DNA from: Chitinophagaceae bacterium
GTDB lineage: Bacteria; Bacteroidota; Bacteroidia; Chitinophagales; Chitinophagaceae
Length of the DNA stretch: 64,000 nt
Reading direction: 5' to 3'
NCBI GenBank assembly: GCA_019638595.1
Contig: JAHBTJ010000006.1
Location: 124,001-188,000, forward strand
The notes beneath the pieces were generated by a model. That model was not told the DNA's origin, ran no database searches, and worked only from the letters and a program-made list of their open reading frames with translations. Below, in pieces: positions 45,216 to 53,540 of the stretch (positions within the stretch are counted from its first letter, which is position 1; every line of letters begins with the position of its first letter). The translations under genes and the position numbers were made by a program.

Positions 45216-46655
45216 TTACAACAAATGATATTCCTGCCGGTCCCATAACCCTACGGGCTCGTAGCTTTGTTCACGACCAACAACCACAACGTCTACAGCA
45301 TTACCTCCCGAAATAGAAAGCAGTTTCCAGATGCGGCGCTGTTCATTGCGGACAGGCATCATATTTTTTTCCATATCCTGAAGCCACCAGCTTCCATTGT
45401 ATAGAACAGGCGTTACCTGCTGTATAATGTATGGACGTTCGCTGCGAAAGGGAAGCTTACTATTGTAGTCTGTTTCATGCTGCAATACCTGCTGCCAATT
45501 GCTGAACCCGGTAAATTCAGTAGCAGCATTGCTGTTGATCTGCCGTTTGATAATGGCCCGCATCGGCAGTACCGATGGATAAAAAACCAGCTCAGCCTGT
45601 ATGAACATGCCCGGCATAAGCGTAAGCTGCGCACCCTGCCCGCGGACAATGAATTGCAAAACCAGCGCATAGCTGTTGCTGTTAGTGCCATACAACCAGT
45701 TGCGTTCGGTAGTTACATTGTCGTCTTCCGATATTTGTTTAGCTAAAACCAGCCATGTATCTACCATGCCGGTTTGCTCTTTCAACGCTTCCTGGTTTTG
45801 TGTAAAGCCTATCCAGGTACGCACGTCCTGCTGTAAAGGTTCGCTGAAGTGCTGAATATGCTTAAAAGATTCAGCCACCATATACAAACGCAGCAACTGA
45901 TCCATGAATACAGATTGCCAGCCTTCTGTATAGAAATTGGTATCCCCAAGGTTACGGATCATACCGGCCAGCCCGGGGGCCTGCGCATCAATCATACGCC
46001 GGGACATATTCTGAAAGAAAGTAGGTTCCTTATCGGGTATGCCGGTAAGCCCGTTCCGTATAATATCTTTTATCCAGGTTTTCAATTCGGCAATGCCATC
46101 CTCTACTTTAGACTGGCGTTGCTGCTGACGTTTGGCTTGGGCCGATTCATCAACGGGTTTGTCTTTTTTCTCTGCCTGCTTTTCCTGTTTTTCTGATCGT
46201 TTGGCCAACCATTCAGCTACCCATGCCGGCGCTTCAGCCCCGGTAAAATTATTCTTCTGGCGGGCATATAGCAACAACAAACCCAACCCATGCTTACACG
46301 GAAATTTACGGCTGGGGCAACTACATTTGAAGGCAATATTAGTAGTATCTATTTGTGTTTGATATGGCTTACTGCCGCTTCCCTGGCATTCGCCCCAAAT
46401 AGCCACATCGTTGTAAGAGCGGGTAACCCATTTGGCAGGAGCAGCAAGTCCCAGCCCGGCTTTTTGAGAAGACGCATCGGGAGCAAGTGAAAGTATTTGT
46501 TCTTCGGTTAGATCCAATGGATAAAATTTACCGGAAGATAGCGAAAAAGGAGAAATGGAATGAAAAAGTTGAATACAGGCTATACTTTGGAGTAGTGATT
46601 GTATTGGAAAAGTAAATGGTATCTCTCCGGTTGAAGATATCTGTCTTGGAGGCAT
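45216..46655 (-). CDS. SWIM zinc-finger protein (YehQ-like)
   Basis: A 479-residue protein and first gene of the MoxR/VWA operon. The SWIM motif is C111-x-C113...C120-x-H122 (FKCSCPSRKFPCKHGLGLLLL). SWIM fingers bind zinc and often nucleic acid or protein. The rest is helical with a basic stretch (residues ~150-185: AKRSEKQEKQAEKKDKPVDE). The first ~46 residues look unlike coding sequence of this family; homologues begin near DLTEEQILSLAPD, so a TTG start at 46517 is possible. It is divergent from the TlpA-like gene across about 80 bases. Confidence 0.85.
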   Translation of the reverse strand: MPPRQISSTGEIPFTFPIQSLLQSIACIQLFHSISPFSLSSGKFYPLDLTEEQILSLAPDASSQKAGLGLAAPAKWVTRSYNDVAIWGECQGSGSKPYQTQIDTTNIAFKCSCPSRKFPCKHGLGLLLLYARQKNNFTGAEAPAWVAEWLAKRSEKQEKQAEKKDKPVDESAQAKRQQQRQSKVEDGIAELKTWIKDIIRNGLTGIPDKEPTFFQNMSRRMIDAQAPGLAGMIRNLGDTNFYTEGWQSVFMDQLLRLYMVAESFKHIQHFSEPLQQDVRTWIGFTQNQEALKEQTGMVDTWLVLAKQISEDDNVTTERNWLYGTNSNSYALVLQFIVRGQGAQLTLMPGMFIQAELVFYPSVLPMRAIIKRQINSNAATEFTGFSNWQQVLQHETDYNSKLPFRSERPYIIQQVTPVLYNGSWWLQDMEKNMMPVRNEQRRIWKLLSISGGNAVDVVVVGREQSYEPVGLWDRQEYHLL

Positions 46656-46736
46656 GGTGTCCTACAAAAGATTAAATATTTGTATTTTTAAGTAATGTTT
46701 GTTAAGGGTTTAATACAGCCTAAAGATAATTGCATC

Positions 46737-47651
46737 ATGAACATAGCATCACTCATTTCTTTCTTGTTTGTTCTTTTTACTATGAATGGTTTTGCTCAGT
46801 CTGGTGATACGATATTTGATACTATTCCCGGGAAATACAAACCTCAATTTAAAGAGGATCTTGAAAAGTATAGTGCCTATGCCAATCCCTCAATGGAAAG
46901 ATTATCAAAAACGGGGGCATTATTGGATGCTGTTGAGCGAGGATATTTAAAGGGCTTGAATAAAGATTCCTTGCTCTCTGCTTATGAGTTACAAAAAGAC
47001 ACAACTTATATCAAAAAAATAGAGTTTATCAGGCAACTCCCCGACAGCTATGCATCATTGTGGGTTTTCAACCAATGGGTTCTCACCTCCCCAAGATTCT
47101 CCCTGGATAGCCTGGTTAATATTTTTTCTTTTTTTAACCCGGAGCTCAAGGAAACGCCTCTGGGCAAAGAGGTAATAGCGTCTATTAAAAGGAAAAAAAT
47201 ATTACAGCTAAACAATGAGATGCCGCTTTTTACATTTAAAACAGAGCAAGACAAATATATTGATCTTGCTTCCTTTCGTAACAAAAAATATGTGTTACTT
47301 TGTTTTTGGGCTTCCTGGTGCGGGCCATGTATAAGGAATATTCCATTATTGAAAAAAATAGATTCAACTTACGGAAAGAAAGAACTGCAAACCATTTCAA
47401 TTTCAATTGATAAAAATAAAAAAGACTGGTTATCTGCATTGAAAAAATACAATATGCCCTGGCTGCAGGCCCTGGATATCCGCGTCAATACAGAAAAAGG
47501 CAATATCCAAACCCTGTATGAAATATATTATATACCACAATATTTTCTTATTAATAAAGAAGGGGAATTAATCTACCAGGATTTTCTTGATAAAGACGAG
47601 GAGGATCATGTAAAATTGCTAAATCTCTTAACACAAACTTTTCAAAAATAG
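46737..47651 (+). CDS. TlpA/thioredoxin-like exported protein
   Basis: A 304-residue protein with a signal peptide (residues ~1-20, ending GFAQ), a helical N-terminal ~150-residue segment, and a C-terminal AhpC/TSA-like thioredoxin domain. The redox centre is WASWCGPCIRNIP (CxxC), and YYIPQYFLINKEGELI carries the cis-proline element. Such Bacteroidota proteins act as periplasmic disulfide reductases, often in cytochrome c maturation or oxidative protection. ATG 46737 is chosen over 46695 since it gives Met before the signal peptide. It is divergent from the MoxR/VWA operon; a functional link is not evident. Confidence 0.88.
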   Translation: MNIASLISFLFVLFTMNGFAQSGDTIFDTIPGKYKPQFKEDLEKYSAYANPSMERLSKTGALLDAVERGYLKGLNKDSLLSAYELQKDTTYIKKIEFIRQLPDSYASLWVFNQWVLTSPRFSLDSLVNIFSFFNPELKETPLGKEVIASIKRKKILQLNNEMPLFTFKTEQDKYIDLASFRNKKYVLLCFWASWCGPCIRNIPLLKKIDSTYGKKELQTISISIDKNKKDWLSALKKYNMPWLQALDIRVNTEKGNIQTLYEIYYIPQYFLINKEGELIYQDFLDKDEEDHVKLLNLLTQTFQK

Positions 47652-47675
47652 TAGAATACCCTGTCCTTTTACAAT

Positions 47676-47813
47676 GACCGCTAACGGTTTGCAGGTTTAA
47701 AAGTTGCGGTTTTACTTGCAGAACCTCTGTCGGCCCGTACCAAAAAAAATAAAAATAAGTGAAGGGTGTGTAAGCACTCCGCCCGCAATTTTTTAACCTG
47801 TTGTTAGCGGTTC
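47676..47813 (-). repeat. attC-like imperfect palindrome A
   Basis: ACCGCTAACGGTTTGCAGG (47677-47695) and its surroundings to 47709 pair with the segment ending CTGTTGTTAGCGGTT (47780-47812). The match is nearly perfect apart from a few extra bases on one arm, an asymmetry also seen in integron attC sites. The core is CTAAC / GTTAG. On the minus strand it directly follows the SdpI-like ORF, as an attC site follows its cassette gene. The outer core bases differ from the classical RYYYAAC consensus. Confidence 0.55.
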
Positions 47814-47837
47814 GGGCTTTTGGTGGGCACTGTTTGG

Positions 47838-48200
47838 TCAGTTTGGCTTTTGCTCATGTTCGTTACGGAATTTCCTCTTAATCGCTCTTTCAACGTTTGT
47901 TATTAAAATAATAACCGGTCCAATTATAAGGATAAGTCCAAGTGTGATAGTAATGCCTTTATTGGGATTGTACCAAATTCCAATAACAGAACACAATGCC
48001 AAAATGATTCCTAATTTAATAGATTCTTTCGCCGAATAGAGTTGAGCGAAGTCCCATGTTTGTTGATTTTTCATAGAGCGAAAAGTCCGGTATCCGTAAG
48101 AACTATTGATTTTCTTCCCTGGAAATTTCAGCAGTATAAAACCTGCAATTAAGAAAAATGTTCCCATTAAAATGGGAATAAAAAATAGTGCATTGTTCAT
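47838..48200 (-). CDS. SdpI-family membrane protein
   Basis: A 120-residue membrane protein with three hydrophobic segments: ~4-25, ~63-81 and ~85-105. Between the first two lies KINSSYGYRTFRSMKNQQTWDFAQ, the diagnostic SdpI/YhfL sequence. SdpI in Bacillus is an immunity and signalling protein against the SdpC toxin; small stand-alone homologues are widespread and usually unassigned. It lies in the AT-rich cassette-like block, oriented like the three next genes and flanked on its 3' side by palindrome A. An immunity-like role is possible but unproven. Confidence 0.8.
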   Translation of the reverse strand: MNNALFFIPILMGTFFLIAGFILLKFPGKKINSSYGYRTFRSMKNQQTWDFAQLYSAKESIKLGIILALCSVIGIWYNPNKGITITLGLILIIGPVIILITNVERAIKRKFRNEHEQKPN

Positions 48201-48220
48201 TGTTTGGTTTTTGGGGCGCC

Positions 48221-48400
48221 CTGACGCTAACGGATAGGTATCTGTGACGTGTCGAAAGAATCAGTCGGCCGAATTTAGTACAAAAGTTAAATAGTAGCAC
48301 AAGTATTGGGTATTTACATCAGGCTGCCATATTGCAAATACCCTGTTGAACTAAACTTTCAGTAGCCCTGCGTACGAAACGAAAGCGCTGTTATTGGTGG
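48221..48400 (-). repeat. attC-like palindromic region B
   Basis: The gap opens with GACGCTAACGGATAGG, sharing the CGCTAACGG core with site A. It contains a GGGTATTT/AAATACCC hairpin (48308-48343) and ends AAAGCGCTGTTATTGGTGGGC, similar to the TTAGCGGTTCGGGC...TGGTGGGC flank of site A. The overall pairing is weaker than in site A. It follows the DUF695 ORF on the minus strand. Confidence 0.45.
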
Positions 48401-48408
48401 GCGGGCAT

Positions 48409-49503
48409 TTAGTCAGGTCTAAATCGTTCCAATGATTGCCAATATTTGTCTTTGTAAATATCGTATTCTATTTCAAATCTGTTGTCGTTGTTTTGTTGCG
48501 TTTTGAAAAATACTTTTGAAGGTTTGCGGAAGTCTTTGCAGGCAAAATAAATATCTCGTTCGCTGTTTGCGGTTTGTCTGCCAATATATAAATAACCGTC
48601 TTTGTCTGAAAGTTGTTGTAATATGCTTTCTTCAATTTCGTTTAAGCTTTGGTAGTCATTTTCGTTGGGCATTCCGTTATTGTTAGTTCCGTCATACTTA
48701 AAAGTAATTACAGCAATCCAGGGATGTGAAGCTTTGCTGTCCCACTTAAGAAGTTGAGTATTTACAACTGCTATTAATTTGTTTCCACTTTCCAATTCAG
48801 CTTCCAAAATTGAGTGTTCGTCATCTTTTGTATCATAACAAACACCGTCATATTTTTCAATAAATTCTTTTTGTCGCCAGGTCAAAAAGTCTTTGAGTTT
48901 TGCAATTGGAACAAGTTCTTTTTCTGCTTCGTGTCTGCCGGTTATTTTCAGGTTGTCTATATTTTTTACAAAGTCAAGTTCGCCTAAATAATTGTCTAAG
49001 AAAATGTAAATTCCATTTCCAATTTGCTGTTTGTTTTCTTCTGTCAGCTCGTTATGAATTACAGTAATGTCAATTTCATCCGGATAGTCAGAGTGGTCGT
49101 TGGAATAGAAGAATAAATTATCGGTGTCAAATTTATATCCAGCCATATTGATGGCTACGTTTTGAATGTCCAACGCAGGTTTGAGGGCTGTAAATTTCCA
49201 GCCGTTGATTTTCGGCGCCTGCTCTACAAGTTCTTCTATGAAAACAATGTTTTTCGTGTTGCCGTCTGCTGTTAATACTAATTCAACAGTGTTGTCATCA
49301 TACATACCTGTCAGATAATAATACCCGTCTTTTAGTTCAGCGAGTTTTGGCGAAAGTTTGTCAAAGAAGCCTTTTTCAATGTTTCTGCGGGATTTGACCA
49401 CATTAAAAAATGTCTTTTCGTTGTTTTGAAACCAATTCCAAAAGTCGCTGTAACTTTTGATTGATTCATCTTTCCTGCCAAAAATATTTTTTAGAAAACT
49501 CAT
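48409..49503 (-). CDS. DUF695-domain protein
   Basis: A 364-residue soluble protein. The N-terminal part (SYSDFWNWFQNNEKTFFNVVK, LSPKLAELKDGYYYLTGMY) and a C-terminal ~130-residue region (ASHPWIAVITFKYDGTNNNGMP, then SILQQLSDKDGYLYIGRQTANSERDIYFACKDFRKP) match the DUF695-type fold as I remember it. DUF695 proteins are small cytosolic proteins of unknown function. The gene is AT-rich compared with its distant neighbours, uses the minus strand like the other three in the block, and is followed by palindrome B. Confidence 0.75.
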   Translation of the reverse strand: MSFLKNIFGRKDESIKSYSDFWNWFQNNEKTFFNVVKSRRNIEKGFFDKLSPKLAELKDGYYYLTGMYDDNTVELVLTADGNTKNIVFIEELVEQAPKINGWKFTALKPALDIQNVAINMAGYKFDTDNLFFYSNDHSDYPDEIDITVIHNELTEENKQQIGNGIYIFLDNYLGELDFVKNIDNLKITGRHEAEKELVPIAKLKDFLTWRQKEFIEKYDGVCYDTKDDEHSILEAELESGNKLIAVVNTQLLKWDSKASHPWIAVITFKYDGTNNNGMPNENDYQSLNEIEESILQQLSDKDGYLYIGRQTANSERDIYFACKDFRKPSKVFFKTQQNNDNRFEIEYDIYKDKYWQSLERFRPD

Positions 49504-49529
49504 TGGTCTGTCAAGTTAAATTTTAATCC

Positions 49530-49600
49530 GGTGCGGTCTGTAAGCCATGCCTGGAGCGAACAGGTATTTGTGATGGCAGGGCATTCTGTATTGCATCACG
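49530..49600 (-). repeat. Palindrome-bearing junction C of the cassette-like block
   Basis: The gap between the DUF695 and DUF4288-like genes holds ATGCCTG / CAGGGCAT (49547-49584) and GTGATG (49570-49575) with CATCAC (49594-49599). It is a palindrome-rich junction like A, B and D, but without a GCTAAC core that I can see. Confidence 0.35.
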
Positions 49601-49636
49601 CTGATACCGAAGTTGATAAAAAAATAATTATCTTGT

Positions 49637-50347
49637 TTACGTCCCATTCCATGCTCTTGTGCTTGTTGTTTTACGGCTTTTAAGTATTGAAAAAATTTCA
49701 ACACCTTCAGGTTTATTAAATTCGTCAACGTTTGTTATATCTGTTGCAAAGCAATCATCATAGCTTTCGATTTTCCATCTTACTAACCTTAAATCAGAGT
49801 TCAAATATGGTTCACAATATTTCTTTTCCTGTTTTTTAACTTTATTGTAAGCACTCTCAACTGAATTTGCTTTAACTAAAACATACCGTTCCTCATATGA
49901 TTGCATTCCTGTTGTGAATCCTTCAATCTGTATTGCAACAGTCATTTTTACGCAATAAAAATGATAAGTCGGTGCAACTTTCTTTTTCTTTGCTCCTTCT
50001 AATTTATAAATAAAAATGCTTTCAATAAATGATTGCCTTGCAAGTTTTAAGATTGAAGCAAGACTTAGCCAGGCTTTAACTCCACTTTTTCGTTGTCTAT
50101 TTCCAACTATTTCGTAGGAATCAAAATAATTTTTGTCAATTAGTTTTTGGAAGTTGGTCTTAAGTAAGTTGCTTCTAAATTTTTTTCTGTTTGGCAAGTC
50201 AAGGTTTGCAACTGTTTTCCAATCCGGATATTTAATGTAAATAGTTGCAAAAGCCATTCGCTTGTCAGGTGAAATTTCTTTTATTATATTCCAGTCCTCT
50301 AAAGAAAAAAGCTTGGTCATTTTAAGAAATCCGATAGAGTCTTCCAT
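49637..50347 (-). CDS. DUF4288-like protein, chimeric 3' end
   Basis: A 236-residue protein. The C-terminal half (YHFYCVKMTVAIQIEGFTTG, YEERYVLVKANSVESAYNKV, VRWKIESYDDCFATDI) resembles DUF4288, a small family with no known function. The N-terminal ~110 residues are basic and helical and unrecognised. The last ~14 residues (RKTTSTRAWNGT) run into the junction sequence C and look like read-through after the natural end was lost. It is 42 bases downstream of the next ORF, so the two may share one cassette. Confidence 0.6.
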   Translation of the reverse strand: MEDSIGFLKMTKLFSLEDWNIIKEISPDKRMAFATIYIKYPDWKTVANLDLPNRKKFRSNLLKTNFQKLIDKNYFDSYEIVGNRQRKSGVKAWLSLASILKLARQSFIESIFIYKLEGAKKKKVAPTYHFYCVKMTVAIQIEGFTTGMQSYEERYVLVKANSVESAYNKVKKQEKKYCEPYLNSDLRLVRWKIESYDDCFATDITNVDEFNKPEGVEIFSILKSRKTTSTRAWNGT

Positions 50348-50389
50348 AGAATTAATTGTCTGTCGTGAAAAATAATACTATGTTCTAAC

Positions 50390-50785
50390 TCATATTTTGT
50401 TATTATTTTTTGCAATTGTTTTATTGTCAGAATTAATCCAAGTCCGTGTCAAAACATAGTTTGTCAAATTGCCTTTTGGATAATATCCGTCATAGCACCA
50501 TATTTCCAAATTATCAATTAGACCGTCTTTGAAAAACAATGTTGCTTTTGCTTCAATATGCTGTTTGTCTGATTTAATTGTTATACCGCCTAAAACTAAA
50601 TCTGGCTTTTCTGCCCTAAATTTTTCAATTCCGATGTTATGGTCAAAATAAACAAACAGTCCACTACCTGTGTAGTCAAAATTCTTCTCTGTTAAAAATG
50701 AAATTTGTTGTCTTGCGCATAGTCCATCTTCATCACTATCAAGCAAGAGGTTTAAAATGTCGTTTATGTAATTTGATTTTATCAC
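50390..50785 (-). CDS. Hypothetical protein in the cassette-like block
   Basis: A 131-residue acidic cytosolic protein I do not recognise. It opens with NDILNLLLDSDEDGLCARQQISFLTEKNFDYTG and shows alternating strands (GSGLFVYFDHN, LVLGGITI, IEAKATLFFKDGLIDNLEIWCYDGY), suggesting a small alpha/beta or beta-sheet fold. It is the first of four same-strand genes in the AT-rich block. Palindrome D lies just upstream. No membrane segment or signal peptide. Confidence 0.6.
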   Translation of the reverse strand: MIKSNYINDILNLLLDSDEDGLCARQQISFLTEKNFDYTGSGLFVYFDHNIGIEKFRAEKPDLVLGGITIKSDKQHIEAKATLFFKDGLIDNLEIWCYDGYYPKGNLTNYVLTRTWINSDNKTIAKNNNKI

Positions 50786-50808
50786 TTTTCAAATCTTGTA
50801 GAATGTAT

Positions 50809-50970
50809 GTTAGCCTTGCAGCTAACGTTCGTATTTCCGCTAAAATACGCACTTATGCCTTCAAAACAATTATAGTAATGGCTTGTAAAATACAGGGTCA
50901 ATATGAAATGCGCAGTGAAGAGGTGCGTTGCGCAAATACGGACAGAGCATACGTTTTTAAACGCGTATAA
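50809..50970 (-). repeat. attC-like palindromic region D
   Basis: GTTAGC (50809-50814) and GCTAAC (50821-50826) form a small inverted repeat, and the latter leads into GTATTTCCGC...GCAC (50831-50852), which pairs with GTGCGTTGCGCAAATAC (50923-50939). The outer end reaches GCATACGTT. It sits just before the 5' end of the first ORF of the block, where the attC of a preceding cassette would lie. Confidence 0.5.
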
Positions 50971-51053
50971 TTACTTAAATTACCACTAACATCAGGGTAT
51001 AATAATATTTACCAACTGTTGTTTAAAAGCAATCCTGCGCAGCCCAAACCTGT

Positions 51054-51383
51054 TTACACGCCCAGTTGCGCTCTTCCTTCTTCGGTGAGCATTTCAAAGC
51101 TCCAGGGCGGGTTGAAAGTGAGGTTGATGTCTGTTTTTCTTTCGGGGAAAACCGTTTCTATTGCATTGCGCACACCGGTGGTGATGGCTTCGCCCATAGG
51201 GCAGTGTGGTGTGGAGAGCGTCATCGTTACGGTTATCGTATCTTCCTTTTCAAAATCCAGGTCGTATATCAGCCCCAGGTCTACCACATTCACAAAAAGC
51301 TCAGGGTCTATTACATGGTAGAGCGCCTGCTGCGCTTTCATTTTTTTGGCCGCATGCGGATCGGTAAAGGCAATATCCATCAT
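51054..51383 (-). CDS. MIP18/DUF59-family (PaaD/SufT-like) Fe-S assembly protein
   Basis: A 109-residue cytosolic protein with the MIP18 fold: QALYHVIDPELFVNVVDLGLIYDLDF, then the conserved TVTMTLSTPHCPMGEAI with the reactive Cys, and NLTFNPPWSFEML (the family's V-x-x-PPW element). Such proteins help deliver Fe-S clusters. ATG 51383 overlaps the preceding stop codon by four bases, so the much longer ORF start at 51554 is rejected. It closes the nitrosative-stress operon, fitting repair of damaged Fe-S centres. Confidence 0.88.
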   Translation of the reverse strand: MMDIAFTDPHAAKKMKAQQALYHVIDPELFVNVVDLGLIYDLDFEKEDTITVTMTLSTPHCPMGEAITTGVRNAIETVFPERKTDINLTFNPPWSFEMLTEEGRAQLGV

Positions 51384-52645
51384 AATGTCTTTGTTTTGTG
51401 AAGCAGGGTTTTCATTACATTCAGCAGGTATAAAGAGGCTACCGAAAGCCATGCTATGCCCGCTATGCGGATGATAACAGCTTCTCCTGCAATAATACCC
51501 GCCGCAAGCAACAGGATAGCGGCAATAAAAAGCCTGAACTGCCAGCTTACCCATCCTTCATTATACAAATGCTTGGGCAAAGGTACTTTTACTTTTCCCG
51601 AAAGCGTTTTGTAATGGCCGTTCCAGACGATGAAGGGCAGCGTCTTAAATGTTTTACCCAGGATAATACCTGTTATCCAGCCCATAAATAAAAGTGTTCC
51701 GTACAGTATAGTCCATTGATAATTCCCGGCAAACAGGAGGAGCGGTATGAACAGGACGGCAATTACCAGTAACAAAAAAGATACAAATGTGTGCTTCATC
51801 TGTACGTCTGTTTTTTTACGGATCCGGTGGCGAAAGGTATCGTACAGGTAGAGCAACCAGCATACAATACCCGCTGCAGCTATAACAGCATACAACAATA
51901 CGTGGAAGCCGTTGATCCCCCAAAAATATCCGTCTCCCAGGAACAACAACAGCCCTGCATTTTGGAGGATGCAGGCGTAGTACAATAATTTTTCTTTTGC
52001 GGATTTCCCCAGTAAAAACATGGGTACCAGCTTACTGCTGATACCGGTGATGAGCTGTAGGAACCAGCCTGCCAGCCCCGCATGGGCGTGCAGCTTCAGG
52101 ATATCCAGGTGATTTTTATTGAAAAAAGGATGACTTAAATGGATGGCGAGCAACAATCCCACTATAACCGTGAACAACAGCCATGCAGCCGAAGTAACGA
52201 TAAACAGCCTCGCTACTGAATAGTGAATGCAGATACGGCTCGTGAATACGGCGTTGATAAAATAAGCGCCTGCGGATAATACAACCAGCACGCCGCCACT
52301 GATCATCAGCCACCCGGGTTGAAAATTCCAGAAAGAAACAACCAGTAGCGCTACGCCTGCTGTAAGCGTGTACCAGCAAAGCGATGCCATTGCCGGACTG
52401 AACAGGTCGCGCTCGCAAACAACGGGCAGCAACTGGTGCGCCGCGCCGAAAATGATCATTGTGCCCCAGCCTAATGCCGCTGTATGTACTATTGCCAGCA
52501 AATGCGGGTTAAAATAATGAGCGGTAAAACTGTCGGCGCCTAATAATAATAGCAGGCACAGCAGCCAGAAGGCAATGGCTCCCGTAGCGTAAAACGGTAG
52601 TATCGCACTGTTAGGCGGCGCCTTCCCTATGTTAATGTCTGCCAC
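51380..52645 (-). CDS. Heme-copper-oxidase-subunit-I-like membrane protein
   Basis: A 421-residue protein with about 12 hydrophobic segments and no signal peptide. Conserved His residues sit in helix-end motifs: LAIVHTAALGWGTMIIFGAAHQLLPVV and ILKLHAHAGLAGWFLQLITGISSKLVPM. This resembles NnrS or the short relatives of cytochrome oxidase subunit I and nitric-oxide reductase found near Ric/ScdA genes in Bacteroidota. The full set of oxidase ligands is not present, so it may bind heme without being an oxidase. The gene is between a DUF2249 gene (14 bases) and the MIP18 gene (4-base overlap). Confidence 0.72.
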   Translation of the reverse strand: MADINIGKAPPNSAILPFYATGAIAFWLLCLLLLLGADSFTAHYFNPHLLAIVHTAALGWGTMIIFGAAHQLLPVVCERDLFSPAMASLCWYTLTAGVALLVVSFWNFQPGWLMISGGVLVVLSAGAYFINAVFTSRICIHYSVARLFIVTSAAWLLFTVIVGLLLAIHLSHPFFNKNHLDILKLHAHAGLAGWFLQLITGISSKLVPMFLLGKSAKEKLLYYACILQNAGLLLFLGDGYFWGINGFHVLLYAVIAAAGIVCWLLYLYDTFRHRIRKKTDVQMKHTFVSFLLLVIAVLFIPLLLFAGNYQWTILYGTLLFMGWITGIILGKTFKTLPFIVWNGHYKTLSGKVKVPLPKHLYNEGWVSWQFRLFIAAILLLAAGIIAGEAVIIRIAGIAWLSVASLYLLNVMKTLLHKTKTL

Positions 52646-52659
52646 CCCGGTAACGTTTA

Positions 52660-53481
52660 TTATTTTTCAAAAAGGATCATTTTTACATTGCTGTCATCAA
52701 CAGTATGAATATGCACTTCGTAATTTTTATCTGCCAGCTCTTCCAGCAGGTATACAGGTACCCGTTTATGATGCACGTACAGCATATAACCTTTAGGCAA
52801 AACGCTTAGCTCGGCCAGGATTGTCTGCATAGGCATTGGCATTTCCATAGCGCGCACATCCGTTTCTTTTATTTTTTCTTTAGGGAAAGAGTCATACAGC
52901 GTTTGGAATGAAACCGCATCATTTACTATTACCTTATCATTTTCCTCTTTTTTTGTTTCGGTTTCTTTTTGTTTCTTCAGAAAATAAGTATGCGATTCTT
53001 TATCAGAGATCATATCCACATAGCTGCCTTCCGCTTTTTCCTGTTCCAGCAAATGAATAAGCGGGGTAGGAACGAAGCTGTTGATAATGCACAGTATCCC
53101 GCCGGGCGGCACGTCTTTGAACCTGCCCAGGATCGCCCTCAGCGGGTCTGTTCCCGATTCTATGATCGGGCGCACATCATAATGGGTAATATCGCTTTCT
53201 TTAGCTTGTAAAAGCCACTGCGGTTTAGGGGATGCTGCTGCGGCAACCGGAGTGGATTTTTCGTACTCAAAACCCAGCGGCGTTAATGCGGCAATAAGGG
53301 CTTCCACCGTACTTCCGCCCATCTTTGCCGCTTCGGCAATAGTAACCCGTGATGCCATCACTTTCCTGAGTATCGGATTTCTCAACCGCTGCAAAGGGGG
53401 GGCTACGCCCGCAATCGCTTCAATGCTGTTTTTGTTGGCTTTTATCAGCTCCGATATTTTGGTGCCGTCGTTTATTTTCAT
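52660..53481 (-). CDS. DUF1858-DUF2249 domain protein
   Basis: A 273-residue soluble protein. The N-terminal ~75 residues (ISELIKANKNSIEAIAGVAPPLQRLRNPILRKV) form a DUF1858-type helical domain. Two DUF2249 copies follow: HYDVRPIIESGTDPLRAILGRFKDVPPGGILCI and VRAMEMPMPMQTILAELSVLPKGYMLYV, each with the family's D-V-R-hydrophobic start. DUF2249 is related to TusA/SirA-type folds and occurs with Ric proteins and nitrite/NO genes. ATG 53481 is used; an upstream start at 53523 would add an unrelated N-terminus. Role in NO response is inferred from context. Confidence 0.82.
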   Translation of the reverse strand: MKINDGTKISELIKANKNSIEAIAGVAPPLQRLRNPILRKVMASRVTIAEAAKMGGSTVEALIAALTPLGFEYEKSTPVAAAASPKPQWLLQAKESDITHYDVRPIIESGTDPLRAILGRFKDVPPGGILCIINSFVPTPLIHLLEQEKAEGSYVDMISDKESHTYFLKKQKETETKKEENDKVIVNDAVSFQTLYDSFPKEKIKETDVRAMEMPMPMQTILAELSVLPKGYMLYVHHKRVPVYLLEELADKNYEVHIHTVDDSNVKMILFEK

Positions 53482-53540
53482 TGCATTACTTTTTAAATAC
53501 CGCAGATGTACAGACACTTCCATACACCTGCGGCTGGTGG

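Noticed and set aside
49516-49728. 70-residue open frame across junction C
   Set aside because: It is made of palindromic junction sequence and the tail of the DUF4288-like gene; it looks like a by-product.
47838-50785. AT-rich block considered as a prophage
   Set aside because: No phage structural, lysis, integrase or repressor genes are present; the palindromes fit a cassette-type origin better.
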